NCBI GenBank assembly: GCA_965249765.1 | Contig: CBDFMR010000005.1 | Location: 2,108,001 to 2,172,000 of the forward strand | Length of the DNA: 64,000 bases | Origin: CBDFMR01 sp965249765 | GTDB taxonomy: Bacteria > Bacteroidota > Bacteroidia > Chitinophagales > Saprospiraceae | Direction of reading: 5' to 3' | In this document: one piece after another, positions 46,471 through 59,800 of the stretch | Layout: every line of letters begins with the position of its first letter | Numbering within the stretch: the first letter of the stretch is position 1 | The notes under the pieces: model-generated | What the model saw: only the letters and a program-made list of their open reading frames with translations | Database searches by the model: none | What the model was told of the DNA's origin: nothing | Position numbers and translations under genes: made by a program

Positions 46471-46592
46471 GTTGTAAATAGACTATTTAGAAATGAGCCG
46501 TGAAGATAATCAATACTGTCCTAAGACTAACTTCATCTATGAGAATAGTACATATATTAGGAATGCCTATATTACCGTATAATGTACATTAA

Positions 46593-47063
46593 ATGAAATG
46601 GAGAACACTTAACGGAAGTAGAATATCGATGCCAATAAAAGAGGCAGTCGAACAGGCCATTATAAGAGAAATAAACGACGGTCATAAGCTAAAGGTGTGC
46701 ATAGGATCTGACAGCCAGGTAAGGGGGGACATTACGGAATATGCCACTGTAATTGTTTTCTTGCGTGAAAAGAAAGGCGGATTTATGTACATCTGCAATG
46801 AAAAGACTACTCAAGTGATGTCACTGAAGGAGCGTATGATCAGCGAAGTGGCTAAGTCGGTAGACATTGCCTACCACTTGTGTAATTTACTAGACCAGTA
46901 TGAAGTGGAGCTGGAGGTGCATGCAGATATTAATACTGATCCCAGCTTTGCCTCCAATACAGCTCTTCGTGAGGCCCTGGGTTATATCCTAGGTATGGGT
47001 TTTGTCTTTAAGGCTAAGCCTGATGCATTTGCCAGTTCATATTGTGCAGATAAGGTAGTTTAG
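46593..47063 (+). CDS. YkuK-family RNase H-like protein (DUF458)
   Basis: A 156-residue protein of the DUF458/RNase_H_2 family. Acidic residues of the RNase H fold are in VCIGSDSQ (Asp) and LEVHADINTDP (Asp), with a C-terminal KPDAFASSYCADKV. Nuclease activity is inferred. The start ATG 46593 lies in a divergent region after the DUF255 gene. Confidence 0.75.
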   Translation: MKWRTLNGSRISMPIKEAVEQAIIREINDGHKLKVCIGSDSQVRGDITEYATVIVFLREKKGGFMYICNEKTTQVMSLKERMISEVAKSVDIAYHLCNLLDQYEVELEVHADINTDPSFASNTALREALGYILGMGFVFKAKPDAFASSYCADKVV

Positions 47064-47082
47064 TATTGATGCTACAGAAAAA

Positions 47083-47107
47083 AGCAGATGCCGAGATGAC
47101 ATCTGCT
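47083..47107 (-). terminator. Rho-independent terminator of the M16 operon
   Basis: AGCAGATG (47083-47090) pairs with CATCTGCT (47100-47107) across a 9-base loop; on the minus strand it is followed by a T-run (TTTTTTCTG). It lies just after the minus-strand M16 gene and could also end the YkuK transcript. Confidence 0.65.
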
Positions 47108-47131
47108 TAGTATAAATATATCGCACCTATT

Positions 47132-49264
47132 TTATTCTATCTTAAATGTACCAGCAGGTATAGGTTGATTGATTTCTATTGTTTTAGCTATCGCTTTAAG
47201 AGGAACGGGCATTGCGCCTGTAATAATAGTAGTGTGAGGTATCATGACACCTCCAACTTCTTTATAATCTGCAAAATCAGTTGTGATCGTTCCTGGTCCT
47301 TGAGGACCATCTTCACTACTGACGCTTCTGATCAACAGCCCATCTGTAATGCTATAATATTCAGTAGTCTTTTTTTCTGATGGGGAAACCACTGCTAATT
47401 TGTATGCTTTCTTTCCTTCAACATTGTCTATTCCTTTTAGCTCAAGTTTGGTGCCATCAGTAGTGTAATTCATCTGACCAAACATTCCAGCCTGCTCTTT
47501 CATGGCAGCAAGTTCAGGACCTTCAGTGACTATTCTATTTTGGCCCATTTGACCAGTCTTCATCTTTGTTCCGTCGAAAACTTGCTCTTGCATGGTCATA
47601 CCTTGCATTGATAGTTTCATTGCGAAATTCATTGGTCTAGATTGGGAAACTACCATTTCAGCTTGCTGACCCATCACTTCCATACCCATGACTGCTCTCA
47701 TCGTGTTGACAGCGTTCAATTTATCTTTACCACCTATTGCTTCTATGTAATCTTCAACAACCGACTGAGCCGTTACATCAGAGGGCAGCGCTGTGTCATC
47801 CATTTTTATTTCATTGCCAAATGCATCGTAGTAGTCAATTTTTCCATCTGTGTCAAATCTTTCCAACGTCTTAGCCACATCATCTTTACTACCAACAACA
47901 ACAAGGTGTGCGTTTTCAGGATTGATGTACTTTTTTGCCATTGACATAACATCAACCTTGGTTACAGCTTCTAGCTTCGACAAGTATGTATTGTAGTAGT
48001 CTTTTGGTAGGTTATACCTAAAAGTGTTTAATGCAAATCGAGCTATGCTCTGAGGAGATTCAAGTGATCTCGCAAAATTTCCAGCCATATAGTTCTTGGC
48101 TAACATAAATTCTTTGTCTTCTACTGGAGAGGTTTTAATCCTATTTAGCTCGTACAAAAACTCATGCATTGAACTATCAGTTACCTCATTTCTTACACTC
48201 GCAGATGCTGTGAAACTCCCAGTAAGTTTATCTGTAGATATGTTGGTTCTAGCGCCATAGGTATATGCCTTATCTTCTCTAAGATTTTGATTTAGCCTTG
48301 AAGCAAAACCTCCTCCTAGTATAGTATTCATTACAGAAGCTTTGATAACATCAGCATTTCCAGGTTTATATTCCAAAGGATAGGAAATGTTTATTACTGA
48401 TTGCACGGCACCATCCTTATTAACAAAAGCCACCTTAGCTCCTTCAGGCGCCTTAGACTGCGGATACCTCACTTGAGGAATGTCTCCTCTTTTCCAATTG
48501 CCAAAATATTTCTTTGCCTTGTTAGTTGCTTGAGCAGGGGTAATGTCCCCTACGATTACTAGGAATGCATTATTAGGCTTAAAATATTTTTTGTAAAAAT
48601 TCTTACAGCTTTCTAACTTGATGTTATCAACGGTCTCTTCTGTCTGGACTTCACCATAAGGATGACCTTTACCGTAACGTAAAATCTGGCTTACATTTCC
48701 CGCCATGGCATTAGGGTTCGTCTTAGATGATGCTATACCAGACAATGTCTGTTTTTTGATCTTTTCAAATTCATCAACAGGAAACGAAGGCTTGTATAAA
48801 ACCTCAGTCATAATGTCAAGTAGCTTACTTTGATGCTTGGTCAAAGATGAAGCGAAAATTCCTCCTGAAGATGTGTTTAACGAAGCCCCTAGAAAATCTA
48901 CCGCCTCATCAATTTCTGCCTTGGTTCTATGTTTGGTGCCAGTCTTTAATAACTGTCCAGCAATGGAAACGTAACCTGCCTCTTCCCCTTCGACCAAGGC
49001 ATCGTGGTTAAAACTCAATTGGTAAGATACTCTTGGGAGTTTATGGTTTTCTACAACTATGACTTGTAATCCGTTGTCTAATACAAATGAATTGTAATCA
49101 CCTATTTCTATAGACCTTGCTGGTCCAGCTTCAGGCATTGCGTTTCTCCAAGAATGTGGATCCGCCATTTTTTTGGCTTTGTCAACAAGACCATCTGATG
49201 TCTTTTTCCCACAATTGGATAAAATTATCGCTGAAAACAATATGAGATATAATATCTTATTCAT
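47132..49264 (-). CDS. M16-family protein, non-catalytic subunit, with C-terminal extension
   Basis: A 710-residue lipoprotein (Cys in LSNCGKK). It has the two M16 half-domains, but the HxxEH zinc motif is absent; the corresponding helix reads SIAGQLLKTGTK. The later GGGFASRLNQNLREDKAYTYG carries the Arg-Tyr pair found in the partner (beta) subunits of M16B peptidases. The last 200 residues (from about 500) resemble a LolA-like lipoprotein-sorting domain. It follows the catalytic M16 gene by 32 bases and probably forms a heterodimer. Confidence 0.85.
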   Translation of the reverse strand: MNKILYLILFSAIILSNCGKKTSDGLVDKAKKMADPHSWRNAMPEAGPARSIEIGDYNSFVLDNGLQVIVVENHKLPRVSYQLSFNHDALVEGEEAGYVSIAGQLLKTGTKHRTKAEIDEAVDFLGASLNTSSGGIFASSLTKHQSKLLDIMTEVLYKPSFPVDEFEKIKKQTLSGIASSKTNPNAMAGNVSQILRYGKGHPYGEVQTEETVDNIKLESCKNFYKKYFKPNNAFLVIVGDITPAQATNKAKKYFGNWKRGDIPQVRYPQSKAPEGAKVAFVNKDGAVQSVINISYPLEYKPGNADVIKASVMNTILGGGFASRLNQNLREDKAYTYGARTNISTDKLTGSFTASASVRNEVTDSSMHEFLYELNRIKTSPVEDKEFMLAKNYMAGNFARSLESPQSIARFALNTFRYNLPKDYYNTYLSKLEAVTKVDVMSMAKKYINPENAHLVVVGSKDDVAKTLERFDTDGKIDYYDAFGNEIKMDDTALPSDVTAQSVVEDYIEAIGGKDKLNAVNTMRAVMGMEVMGQQAEMVVSQSRPMNFAMKLSMQGMTMQEQVFDGTKMKTGQMGQNRIVTEGPELAAMKEQAGMFGQMNYTTDGTKLELKGIDNVEGKKAYKLAVVSPSEKKTTEYYSITDGLLIRSVSSEDGPQGPGTITTDFADYKEVGGVMIPHTTIITGAMPVPLKAIAKTIEINQPIPAGTFKIE

Positions 49265-49296
49265 GTCTTTATTTATTTCTGTTTGAATTTAATGAT

Positions 49297-50619
49297 TTAG
49301 GGCGTTGCTTCTTTTGGAAGATAGTAGAGCACCACTCGGTTGTTTGGTACAAAGTACTTTTGTGCAACTCGTTGAATGTCCTCTCTAGTGACGGCCAAGT
49401 AATTGTCCAGCTCTGTATTTATCAGATTTGTGTTTCCATAGTACATCTTGTAGTTGGCCAAACTCTCGGCGATACCAGCCATTCTACTATTACCACTGAT
49501 GAAATCATTTTCAACCTGATTTCTAAGTTTCTGAAACTCCGATTGTGAGACCAGCTCTTTTTGGACTCTTTGGAATTCTCCATCTATTGCTTCTTCGGCG
49601 ACGTGCGGCTCTATTCCCATATTACATATAGCATAAGAAAGAGAAACTGCAGGATCTTCTAAGTTGAATGGGAACGAGCCCGACGCAACTGCTAGTTGTT
49701 GCTCATCTACAAGCTTTCTATTGAGTCTTGAAGATTCTCCTTGAGACATTAGGGTGCTTAGCATTGATATAGCATAGTAATCAGGTGTACCTTGTGCAGG
49801 TGTTCTGTATGTCTGCACTACAGCGGGTAATTGGATATTATCATAAATGGTATCTCTTATTTCACCTGCTAATGGAGGTTCAACAATACTAGGACGATAG
49901 ACTTCACCTTTTCCTCTGGGAATGCCTCCAAAGTATTTCGTTACGAGCATTTTTGCATCTACAACGTCTATATCTCCTGCTATTGACACAATGGCGTTAT
50001 TAGGCACATAAAAGTCCTTGTAGAAATTGATGTAATCTTGCTCTTTGGCAGCATTTAGGTGTTCCATGTATCCTATCACAGGCCATTTGTAAGGATGCTC
50101 AGAGTAGGCTCGCTTAAGAGATTCTTGAAGTATAGATCCATACGGTTGGTTATCGATCCTCTGTCTTCTTTCTTCCTTAACAACTTCACGCTGAGTCTCA
50201 ACTCCTTCTATATCCACTCTAGCATGTAGCATTCTTTCTGACTCAAGCCAGAGTCCAAGTTCTAATTGGTTAGATGGCATAACCTCATAGTAATAAGTCC
50301 TATCATAGGTGGTGTTGGCATTGAGCGTGCCACCAGCATTTTGGACTATTTTGAAATATTCACCACGTTCAATATTCTCTGAACCTTCAAAAAGTAAATG
50401 TTCAAAGAAGTGTGCAAAACCTGTACGATCAGGCTTTTCGTTTTTGGATCCGACATGGTACATGACCGATACAGCCACTATCGGAGTCGAATTGTCTTGA
50501 TGTAGAATTACATGAAGACCATTCTCCATTGTAAACTCTTGAAATTCTACTTTATTCATTTGGCCAATGACCAAAAGCGAACAAGCAGATAAAAACATAG
50601 AAAAGAGAAGTTTTTTCAT
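49297..50619 (-). CDS. M16-family zinc metallopeptidase, catalytic subunit
   Basis: A 440-residue exported peptidase (signal about 1-19) with the inverted zinc motif FAHFFEHLLFEGS (HxxEH) and the downstream Glu in EGVETQREVVKEERRQR. The C-terminal half-domain has SQGESSRLNRKLVDEQQLA. It cleaves peptides in the periplasm or at the outer membrane, with the non-catalytic partner encoded next. Confidence 0.88.
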   Translation of the reverse strand: MKKLLFSMFLSACSLLVIGQMNKVEFQEFTMENGLHVILHQDNSTPIVAVSVMYHVGSKNEKPDRTGFAHFFEHLLFEGSENIERGEYFKIVQNAGGTLNANTTYDRTYYYEVMPSNQLELGLWLESERMLHARVDIEGVETQREVVKEERRQRIDNQPYGSILQESLKRAYSEHPYKWPVIGYMEHLNAAKEQDYINFYKDFYVPNNAIVSIAGDIDVVDAKMLVTKYFGGIPRGKGEVYRPSIVEPPLAGEIRDTIYDNIQLPAVVQTYRTPAQGTPDYYAISMLSTLMSQGESSRLNRKLVDEQQLAVASGSFPFNLEDPAVSLSYAICNMGIEPHVAEEAIDGEFQRVQKELVSQSEFQKLRNQVENDFISGNSRMAGIAESLANYKMYYGNTNLINTELDNYLAVTREDIQRVAQKYFVPNNRVVLYYLPKEATP

Positions 50620-50780
50620 CTGGTAATAATTTAGATTTTCTTTATTGCTGCAAAAATTAAGAATTATACGCTAACTGTAGGTAGTTTTTCTACTAATGAG
50701 CCCAAAAGGACTGCAAAAATAACATTCAGTCTTATTCGCGAGGACATTTTGAACCATTAAAGATGTTAATCCCTAAAAAT

Positions 50781-50814
50781 AAAAGGTGGATCCGAAAGCT
50801 CAGATCCACCTTTT
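50781..50814 (-). terminator. Rho-independent terminator of the giant adhesin gene
   Basis: AAAAGGTGGATC (50781-50792) pairs perfectly with GATCCACCTTTT (50803-50814), loop 10. On the minus strand it is followed by TTTTATTTTT. It lies 22 bases past the stop of the adhesin gene. Confidence 0.85.
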
Positions 50815-50835
50815 AGTTGATTAAAAGCTTTTTAT

Positions 50836-53800
50836 CTATCTCTGAATCACTATTTTCTTCGTACTTGCAAATCCTTCTTCGTTATATACTCGAATGCAGT
50901 AGAAACCAGATGTCATTAATGAAACGTCCACAATTTCGTGGGTAGTATCAACTAGTCTTTGTTTCATCATCAAGCTTCCTGTAGAATTCAGAACTTCAAG
51001 AGTACCATTATAGATAATGTTCTTCAGATCAATGTTGATGAAATCTCTAGCAGGATTAGGATGAACTTGAATATTGTTAGCAGCTAGTAAGTCCGGTGTT
51101 AGCACTGAGCCTTTATGCTCATTTCTATTCTGCACCAATTCAACCGACTTGAAGCTTACATCACCTACAACATTAAGACAATAATCTTCCGTTTCACCAT
51201 GCTCATATACCTCGCATGGGCTAGTCGGATAGCTTCCTTTCTTCATGGTTATCCTCATGGTAGTACTTCCGTTGTATACATTCGCGGGAAGATGAACCAG
51301 TCCGGAAACGATACCCTGGCCATTTCCATAGGCGAGTATTTCATTGTAGTCCTCAAAATCTCCATCCTGATTCCAGTCTACCCAAATTTTCCAATATACG
51401 TGATATGAATTAGGAGTGCTGAATCCGGGCTTCAATGTCAGATAATAAGTACTTCCTGCCTTGACAGTAGTGCAAATGTTGGTAAAGTCAGCATATCCAT
51501 CATTATCTCCACTTTGGTTATGTATGGCGTTAAAATCAACATCATCGATGTATGCAAACTCTGTTGATAGACCTCCTGTTACACAGCTGCCACCATATAC
51601 ATTGACCATGAAGGAACAAGTCTCAATATTGCCACAAATGTCAGAGGCTTCATATGTTACTTCATATGAACTTCCCGCCGCAAGACAAGAACCAGGCGCA
51701 GGACCTCCTGTCTGCTCCATGTTAATACAGCTTGGAATTTCCATGATGTACTCTAGCTCTTCATCATTATTTTGATCATTCCATTGACCATTACTCAACA
51801 GCTCGACAAAGTCTTGAGAATCCATGTAGTCATTTGGCTGGTCATTGTACCAGTTGGAATAAGAAAGTGGCTCTCCACAGTCCCAAGCAAATTCGCCTTC
51901 AGTTACATGGTCACTAAGTCCTATGAATGCTGAAGGAACAGATATGAAGTCAGATAAGAAGTAGTTCTCTTCCGCTGATCCTATGCATGCAAGGTATCCA
52001 CCGTAAGAAACCGCTACTGCTTGACCATTCAACCAAGTATCTTTTGTATTGGAACAATAGTAATGATGTCCATTCAGTTGACCCATATAGATGAAACCTT
52101 CTATCGCCTCCCCGTTTCCACAATAATCTCCACAACAAGATGAAACATCAGGTAAGTCCCAGGTTACATTTTGACATGAATTATTGGTAAAGATGTCTAG
52201 ATCATCAGGACAAGTAATATGAAGTCCTTCAAGCACTGTAACAGAGAAAGTGCAAGAGTCTTTATGTCCACAAGGATCGATAGTCATATATGACACATCC
52301 GTCGTTCCTACTGGGAATAAGCTTCCATTTGAAGGACCTGCTGTCTGGAAGATCTCAATGCAAGGTATCTCCATAATATACTCCAGCGATGCCGTAGGGT
52401 ATTGGTCATTCCACTGTCCGTTATTTAAGAACTCAACAAAATCCTGATTGTTGTTGTAATCATTGGGCTGTCCAGGGTACCAGTTTTCGTAAGTAAGATT
52501 ATCCCCGTTTACCCATTCAAAGTCCCCTTCAACGTGTGAATCATGTAAACCAATGAAAGCTGATTGCATCGTAAGAGCATTAGCTAGGAATGAATTTTCT
52601 TCTGCTGAATTTATTACAGCAAGATACCCACCATTTGCTTCAGCATTGATGTTTGCATCTTCCCATGTTGCCGGCTGACTGGAACAGTAATAGTGATGGC
52701 CATTGAGATTGCCCATGTAGATAAATCCCTGAATGTTGGCGGGGTTGGCACAATTGTCACAATCTGATGTAGCAGTGGGTGTGGGCCAGGAAACATAAGT
52801 TCCTTCTGGATCTTGGCACTCTACAACTATATCATCAGGACAATCCAAATCGAGAGATGACTCTACTGTGATTGTAAAGCTACATTGCGACTGATTCCCA
52901 CAATCATCCTCCGCTGTATATATAACGGTTGTTATACCATCTGTAAAGACGTGATCAGTTTCATAGTTTGATAATAGAGTAGGAACGCTGCAATTGTCAT
53001 CAACGGTAGGCGGTGTCCAATTCACAGATCCAGGCCATAAAATTGTAACATCGTCTGGACATCCGCTAATGACTGGAGCCTCGTTATCTTGAAGCGAAAT
53101 GATCTGTACACAGGATTCTAGAATGTTTCCATTAGAAACCAATAACCATGTTCGTTCTATTAATTTATCACCACAACTTCCTTCTGAGACGATGTGATTG
53201 CTATAGTCAATTGAAGCATTGTTGCAATTAGACCCCGTAATGGCTGCTGTTCCTATCGTAGATGGGTCAATATCATCGCCAGGACAACCTGTGTAATCCG
53301 CTGGGCATGTTAAAGAAGTAGATGTTACAATGACTGTTACCTCAAAGGAACATGACGCTGTATTGCCACAATTATCCTCAACGACATAGGTGACTGAAGT
53401 AATACCTTCTGCAAAGACATCACCAGAATCATTTGTCGAAATGACTGAAGAAATACCACAATTGTCATTAGTTGTAGGCTCAGTCCAAGTCACTTCTGTT
53501 TCGCATGTTCCTACAATATTCATAGTTATATCTGCAGGACATGAAATTGTTGGAACTTCGTTGTCTTTGAGAGTTATCACTTGAATACAATCATCAGAAT
53601 TACCAAATCCATCTGTTGCAGTCCAAGTTCTTTCTATTACCAAGTCTCCACAGCTTCCTTGTGAGACAATGAAATCGTCAAATGTGATATTTGGCTGTGG
53701 GCAATTACTTCCTACGGAGGCAGTAGCCGTTCCCGTTGTCGATGGATTTATATCACTTCCTGGGCAACTTGTATAGTCATCAGGGCAAGTAATAGATACA

Positions 53801-56800
53801 CCTCCAGCTATCACTGTTACATCAAATGAACAAGTTGCAGTATTTCCACAATTGTCCTCCACGGTGTAATCCACAGTAGTAACTCCTTCAGAGAAAGAAT
53901 CACCTGAGTTATGTGATGAAACAACAGATGCAACTTCACAATTGTCAAATACATCAGGTTCTGTCCATGTTACATTAACTTCACATCCTCCCGAAGCATT
54001 CATTGTGATATCTGAGGGACATGATATCGTGGGTTCGGTATTGTCTTCTAATGTGATGGTCTGATCACATTCGTCAGTGTTTCCAAATCCGTCAGTTGCT
54101 GTCCACGTTCTCTGAATTATCATGTGACCACAAGGTCCTTGAGCAACTATGTTGTCAATGAATGTAATTACAGGTTGCGGGCAGCTGCTGCCAACACTTG
54201 CGGATGCCGTTCCGGTCGATATCGGATCAATATCGCTACCTGGGCACGCATAAACATCTGGTGGACAGGCAATAGTTACACCTCCAGCGATGACCGTTAC
54301 GTCAAATGAACATGTCGCAGTATTACCACAGTTGTCCTCAGCAATGTAAGTGACAGTAGTCGTTCCTTCAGAGAAAGAATCACCTGAATTATGTGAGGAA
54401 GTTACAGATGCAATTCCGCAATTGTCGTCACTTATAGGTTCTGTCCACGTTGCGTTAGCTTCACAACCACCCATGGCATTTACGGTAATGTCTACTGGAC
54501 AAGTAATAGAAGGATCCTCGACATCCTCAAGTGTAATTAGCTGTGTGCATTCATCTATATTTCCAAAAGCATCTTCTGCTGTCCATGTCCTTTCAATAAC
54601 CTTGTCTCCACAGTTGCCCTGCGAAATGATATTATCATTAAAAGAAATTGTAGGCTGTGGGCAACTACTTCCCACAGAAGCTGTTGCGGTTCCAATAATA
54701 GCAGGTTCTATTGATGAGGACGGACATCCCTTGTAATCATCTGGACAATGTATTGTCACTCCACCCGCTACAACAGTAATGTCAATCGAGCATGTTGCAG
54801 TATGACTACAATTGTCTTCAACGGTATATGTGACTGTGGTGATTCCTTCAACGAAAGTATCACCTGAGTTATGTGTTGATGTGATGGATGCTATGCCACA
54901 ATTGTCAGAGGCTATAGGTTCAACCCACGTAACTATTGCATCACAACTTCCTAGCGCATTAACTGTAATGTCTGATGGACATGAAATAGAAGGGGCTTCA
55001 TCATCTTTCAGAACGATAATTTGTAGACATTGATCGATAACTACACCATTGATTGACATGGTCCATACTCTTTTTAAATTGAGTTGACCTTCACATGGTC
55101 CTTCGCTTATTATTTCTTCTTTTAGGTCGATGTCAGGTTCTTCACATCCCACACCCACGAGAGCATATGCCTCACCTAAAGTAGATGTTTCAATGTCATC
55201 ACCTGGGCATCCTACATAATCATCAGGGCAAACGAGGGCTGGAGGATCATTCTCAATAGTTACCGTGAAAGAACACTGAGCTGAGTTTCCACAATTATCT
55301 AGTACTGTATATGTGACAGTAGTAACACCAAGCTCGAAGAAATCTCCAGAGTTATGACTTGAGTTTGTGGAAGCAATTTCACAGTTGTCTAAAGACACTG
55401 GATCATCCCATTCTACTATCACTGAGCAATCTGGTTGACCTGATATTGTGATGTCGACAGGACATTCTATATTAGGATCGCTATCATCTGTCAGTGTAAT
55501 TATCTGGACACATGTGGCACTCAATCCATTGTCATCAGTCGCTGTCCATGTCCTTTCGATTACTATATCATCGCAAGTTCCTTCTGACACCACTACATCT
55601 GTGAAGTCGACTGAAGGTACTGGACAAGTAGTTCCTGAAGTAGCTGTAGGATTACCTGTAATAACAGGATTGATAGAAGTTCCAGGACACCCTTCATAGT
55701 CTGTAGGACATGAGATAGAAGGATCATCAGGAATTACAGTTACTGTAAATGTACAATCTGATGAATTCCCACAATCGTCAGTTGCAACTACCGTGATGGT
55801 CGTAACTCCAGAAGTGAATAAATCACCACTGGTGTGCGATGTTGTTATTGTGACACTTGTACATGCATCGACTGCCATGGGATCGTTCCACTCAGCAATG
55901 GCTTCGCAGGCACCAATAGCTTGTATAGTAATGTCGGCAGGACAAGTGACATCAGGAGCTTCATTATCATCTAACGTGATTAACTGAACACATGAAGCTG
56001 ATAACCCATTGTCATCAGTCGCCGTCCAAGTTCTTTCAATAACCATATTTCCACAAGAGCCTTGTGATAAAATTTTATCGTTGAAAGTTATGTTAGGAAT
56101 AGGACAGTTGGTCCCTCCAGTTGCTGTAGCCTGTCCAGTAACACTTGGATCAATATTAGCGCCTATGCAATCTTCAAAGTCCGGAGGACAAGTAATCTGT
56201 GGACCATCGGGATTCACTGTTACTGTAAATGAACAAGTAGTAGTATTTCCACAATCATCCGTTGCTGTATAAGTTACAATGGTGTTTCCTTGAAGGAAGA
56301 TATCACCACTTTCATGGGTAGAGCTTATTATAACATCATCACAGGCGTCGCTGGCTGAGGGGTCATTCCAGATTGCCGGTGCTTCACAAGCATCTACAGC
56401 ATCAACTGTGAGATCTGACGGACAGTTGTCTAGCGTGGGAGGAGTATCGTCACCATATTCAATTACTTGTATACATGTGTCAGCAAGGGTTGAATAATTA
56501 GGGTCAGTAGCGATCCAGGACCTTTCTATTACAAAGGCACCGTCACATGGGCCTTCAGATATAATTTCATCCTCATAAGATAGGATTGGATCTTCACAAT
56601 CAACTTCACCGGCTACTGCTGTTGCCATTCCTGTGGTTGAAGGATCGATTGGATCGTCCGTATCAAAGTTACAATTAGCATTGAGTGAAGTACAACCAGC
56701 GGGGATGTAGGGATCACCATTTTCATCAAGAATTTCAATTATTTCACCTGTAAGACAATCAAATGTCGTAGTGTAGCTTATAGACAATGGAGATGTTAAA

Positions 56801-59800
56801 TTGAAGCCATCTATGTCATTGTTAGTAAGCTCAACATCCCAGATGGAATAGAGGAACGTTGATTCTCCAGATACAACGTCATGCATGTATACCTGGTCAT
56901 TTGATATATAGTAGATTAGGTTACATGAGTTAACGAAAGTTAATCCTCTCCCATAGGGTTCGGATACTGAAATGTTCTGAAGAAGGTTACCCATTACATC
57001 GTACTCAGAAAATCCTCCAGCAATAGCTATCCAGTATGATTGATTTGTCAAATCGAAAGAAATATCTCGAGGGTCGGTCAAATCTGTATCGAATATTAAA
57101 GTTGCCTCACCAGAATCCTTTGAAATGTCATAGACGTCCCCAAAGCCAGAACCGCGAATAGCGACCAACCTTCCATCGGGTGCATAGTCAAGTCCATTTA
57201 TTGAACCAGCAAGTCCCGTGTCACCAATTAAAGAGTATGATTTGTTGCTATAATCTCCAATGTAAAGATTCCCATCAGTGATAAAGTAGAATTCGTCCAT
57301 GTTGTCGGGATTGACACCTATGTTGAAGAGGTCAGTCGTGATACCAGAAAGATGAATGCTATCTGTTTCATTTCTACCAGGATAGTATTTGAAAACTGCT
57401 TTAAGATCATTACTTATTCCTATGAGTCCGGTAGAAATTTCGTCAATTGAACATGTGCCACAATTGGTGATCGTACAATCTGATGTAAAATCATCTGGAC
57501 AAGTAATATTAGGAGGGGTATCGCAGCATACATCAATAATAGTAACTGTAAATGATTGCTGTGAAGAATTTCCGCAATTATCAATAGCTGTATAAGTTAC
57601 CTCAGTATTGCCGATAGGGAATTCGCTACCACTGCTCTGAGTTGTGGTGACATTCATAAGGCCGCAATTATCATCGACTTGTGGGTCAGACCATATAGCA
57701 ACCCTGTCGCATTCGTTGGAAACGGTAATATCAGACAAACCGGTGATACTCGGACTTTCATTATCATCAAGTGAAATCAATTGTACGCATGAAATAGAAT
57801 TTCCATTATCGTCAGTTGCAGTCCAAGTTCTTTCTATAACCATGTCGCCACAAGTTCCTTGGCTTGAAATCTCATCATTGTAGGTCACCGTCGGATTTGG
57901 ACAATTAGTACCAGACATTCCTGATGCAGTACCAGTTATAGAAGGGTCAATGCTCTCTCCTGGGCATGTTGAATAATCAATGGGACATGATATTCTAGGC
58001 CCGTCAGGATTGACAGTTACCGTGAAAGTGCAAGAACTAGCATTTCCGCATGCGTCAGTTGCAGTGATTGTTACTGTTGTTTCACCTTCAGAGAAAATAT
58101 CTCCACTGTTATGCGATGAAGCAAGAGTAACAGAAGAACAATTATCAGTTGCATCAGGTGTTGGCCAATCTGCAATAGCCTCGCAAGCCCCTGTCGCAGA
58201 TACAGTAATATTAGTAGGGCAAGTCACTACTGGTGAAGTTTCGTCGATTAAAGTAATGTTTTGCCCGCATGTAGCGGTCAGTCCATTTGCATCCGTGGCA
58301 GTCCACGTTCTTTCAACTACTTTATCTCCACACGTACCCTCTGAGATTACATTATCATCGTAGGTGATAGAAGGGGTCGAACAGTTTGTGCTGGCATTCC
58401 CACTTGCAATACCAGTAACACTTGTATCTATTGAAGATCCAGTACAGCCAGTAAAGTCCTGAGGACAAATGATACTTGGGCCTACAGGTAATACTGTGAC
58501 AGAAAATGAACAGTCGTTGCTATTTCCACATTCATCAGCGGCAGTGACCATAACTACGGTAGTACCTGCTGGGAAAATGTCGCCACTGTTATAAGTAGAT
58601 AAAACTGATACATTCGAGCAATTGTCGGAAGTAATTACATCGCTCCAGGTAACGGCTGATTCGCAAGCGTCAACAGCTTGAACAGTTATGTCATCAGGAC
58701 AAGTAATACTGGGTGGTTCATTGTCTGAGAGTGTAATTGTTTGGGTACAGATGGCTGTAAGACCATTGTCATCGGTTGCTATCCAAGTTCTTTCAATGAT
58801 GACATCTCCGCAATTGCCTAGAGAGATAACATCATCATTATGTGTGATGGTTGGTGCAGGGCAATTAATGCCACTAGTTGCTGTAGCTTCACCAGTAGTT
58901 GAAGGTTCGGTTGATGAATTTACACAGGCTTCATAATCAGCTGGGCAATTAATTTCAGGACCATCTGGATTTACTGTAATAGAAAATGAACAAGTCGATA
59001 TATTCCCACATTCATCAGTTGCAGTATATGTGACGATAGTTTCTCCTGACGGAAAGACGTCACCACTGTTGTGTGTTGATGTCAATGATGCCATTCCACA
59101 TTCATCTGTAGTTGTAGGACTGGTCCAAGTGGCCTCAGTTTCACATCCACCAATGGCATCAACAGTAATATCCGAAGGGCAATTATCTATGGTTGGCGCA
59201 TCATTATCGCCATACTCTATGACCTGAACACAAGTATCGGCCAATTCAGAAAAATTTGGATCGGTGGCTATCCAGGATCTTTCGATCACAAAGGTACCAT
59301 CACATGGACCTTCAGAGATTATTTCATCTTCATAGGTGAGGATAGGGTCATCACAATCATCTTCACCAGCTTCAGAAGTTGCCATGCCGGTTACAGACGG
59401 GTCAATAGTAAGGGAGAAGTCATCCTGACATGCAGACTGCAGACTAGAACAGCCAGCTGGTATATAGGGATTCCCATCTTCGTCAACAATACTTATGATT
59501 TCTCCGGTTTCACAATTAGTATTCACGTGATATTCAATAGATAGAGGGCTGGTAATATTAAAACCGTCTATATCATTATTAGTTAATTCAACATCCCATA
59601 TGGAATAAAGGAAAGTCGTTTCAGTAGTAGCAATATCATACTTAAAGACATTATCGTTGGATATGTAATATATGATACCACATGATCCATCAAAAAGAAG
59701 ACCTCTTCCATAAGGTGGTGGAATGGACAACTCTTGAATTAAATTTCCCGAGGAATCGTATTGTAAAAATCCACCTCCAATCGCTATCCAGTAAGTCTCG

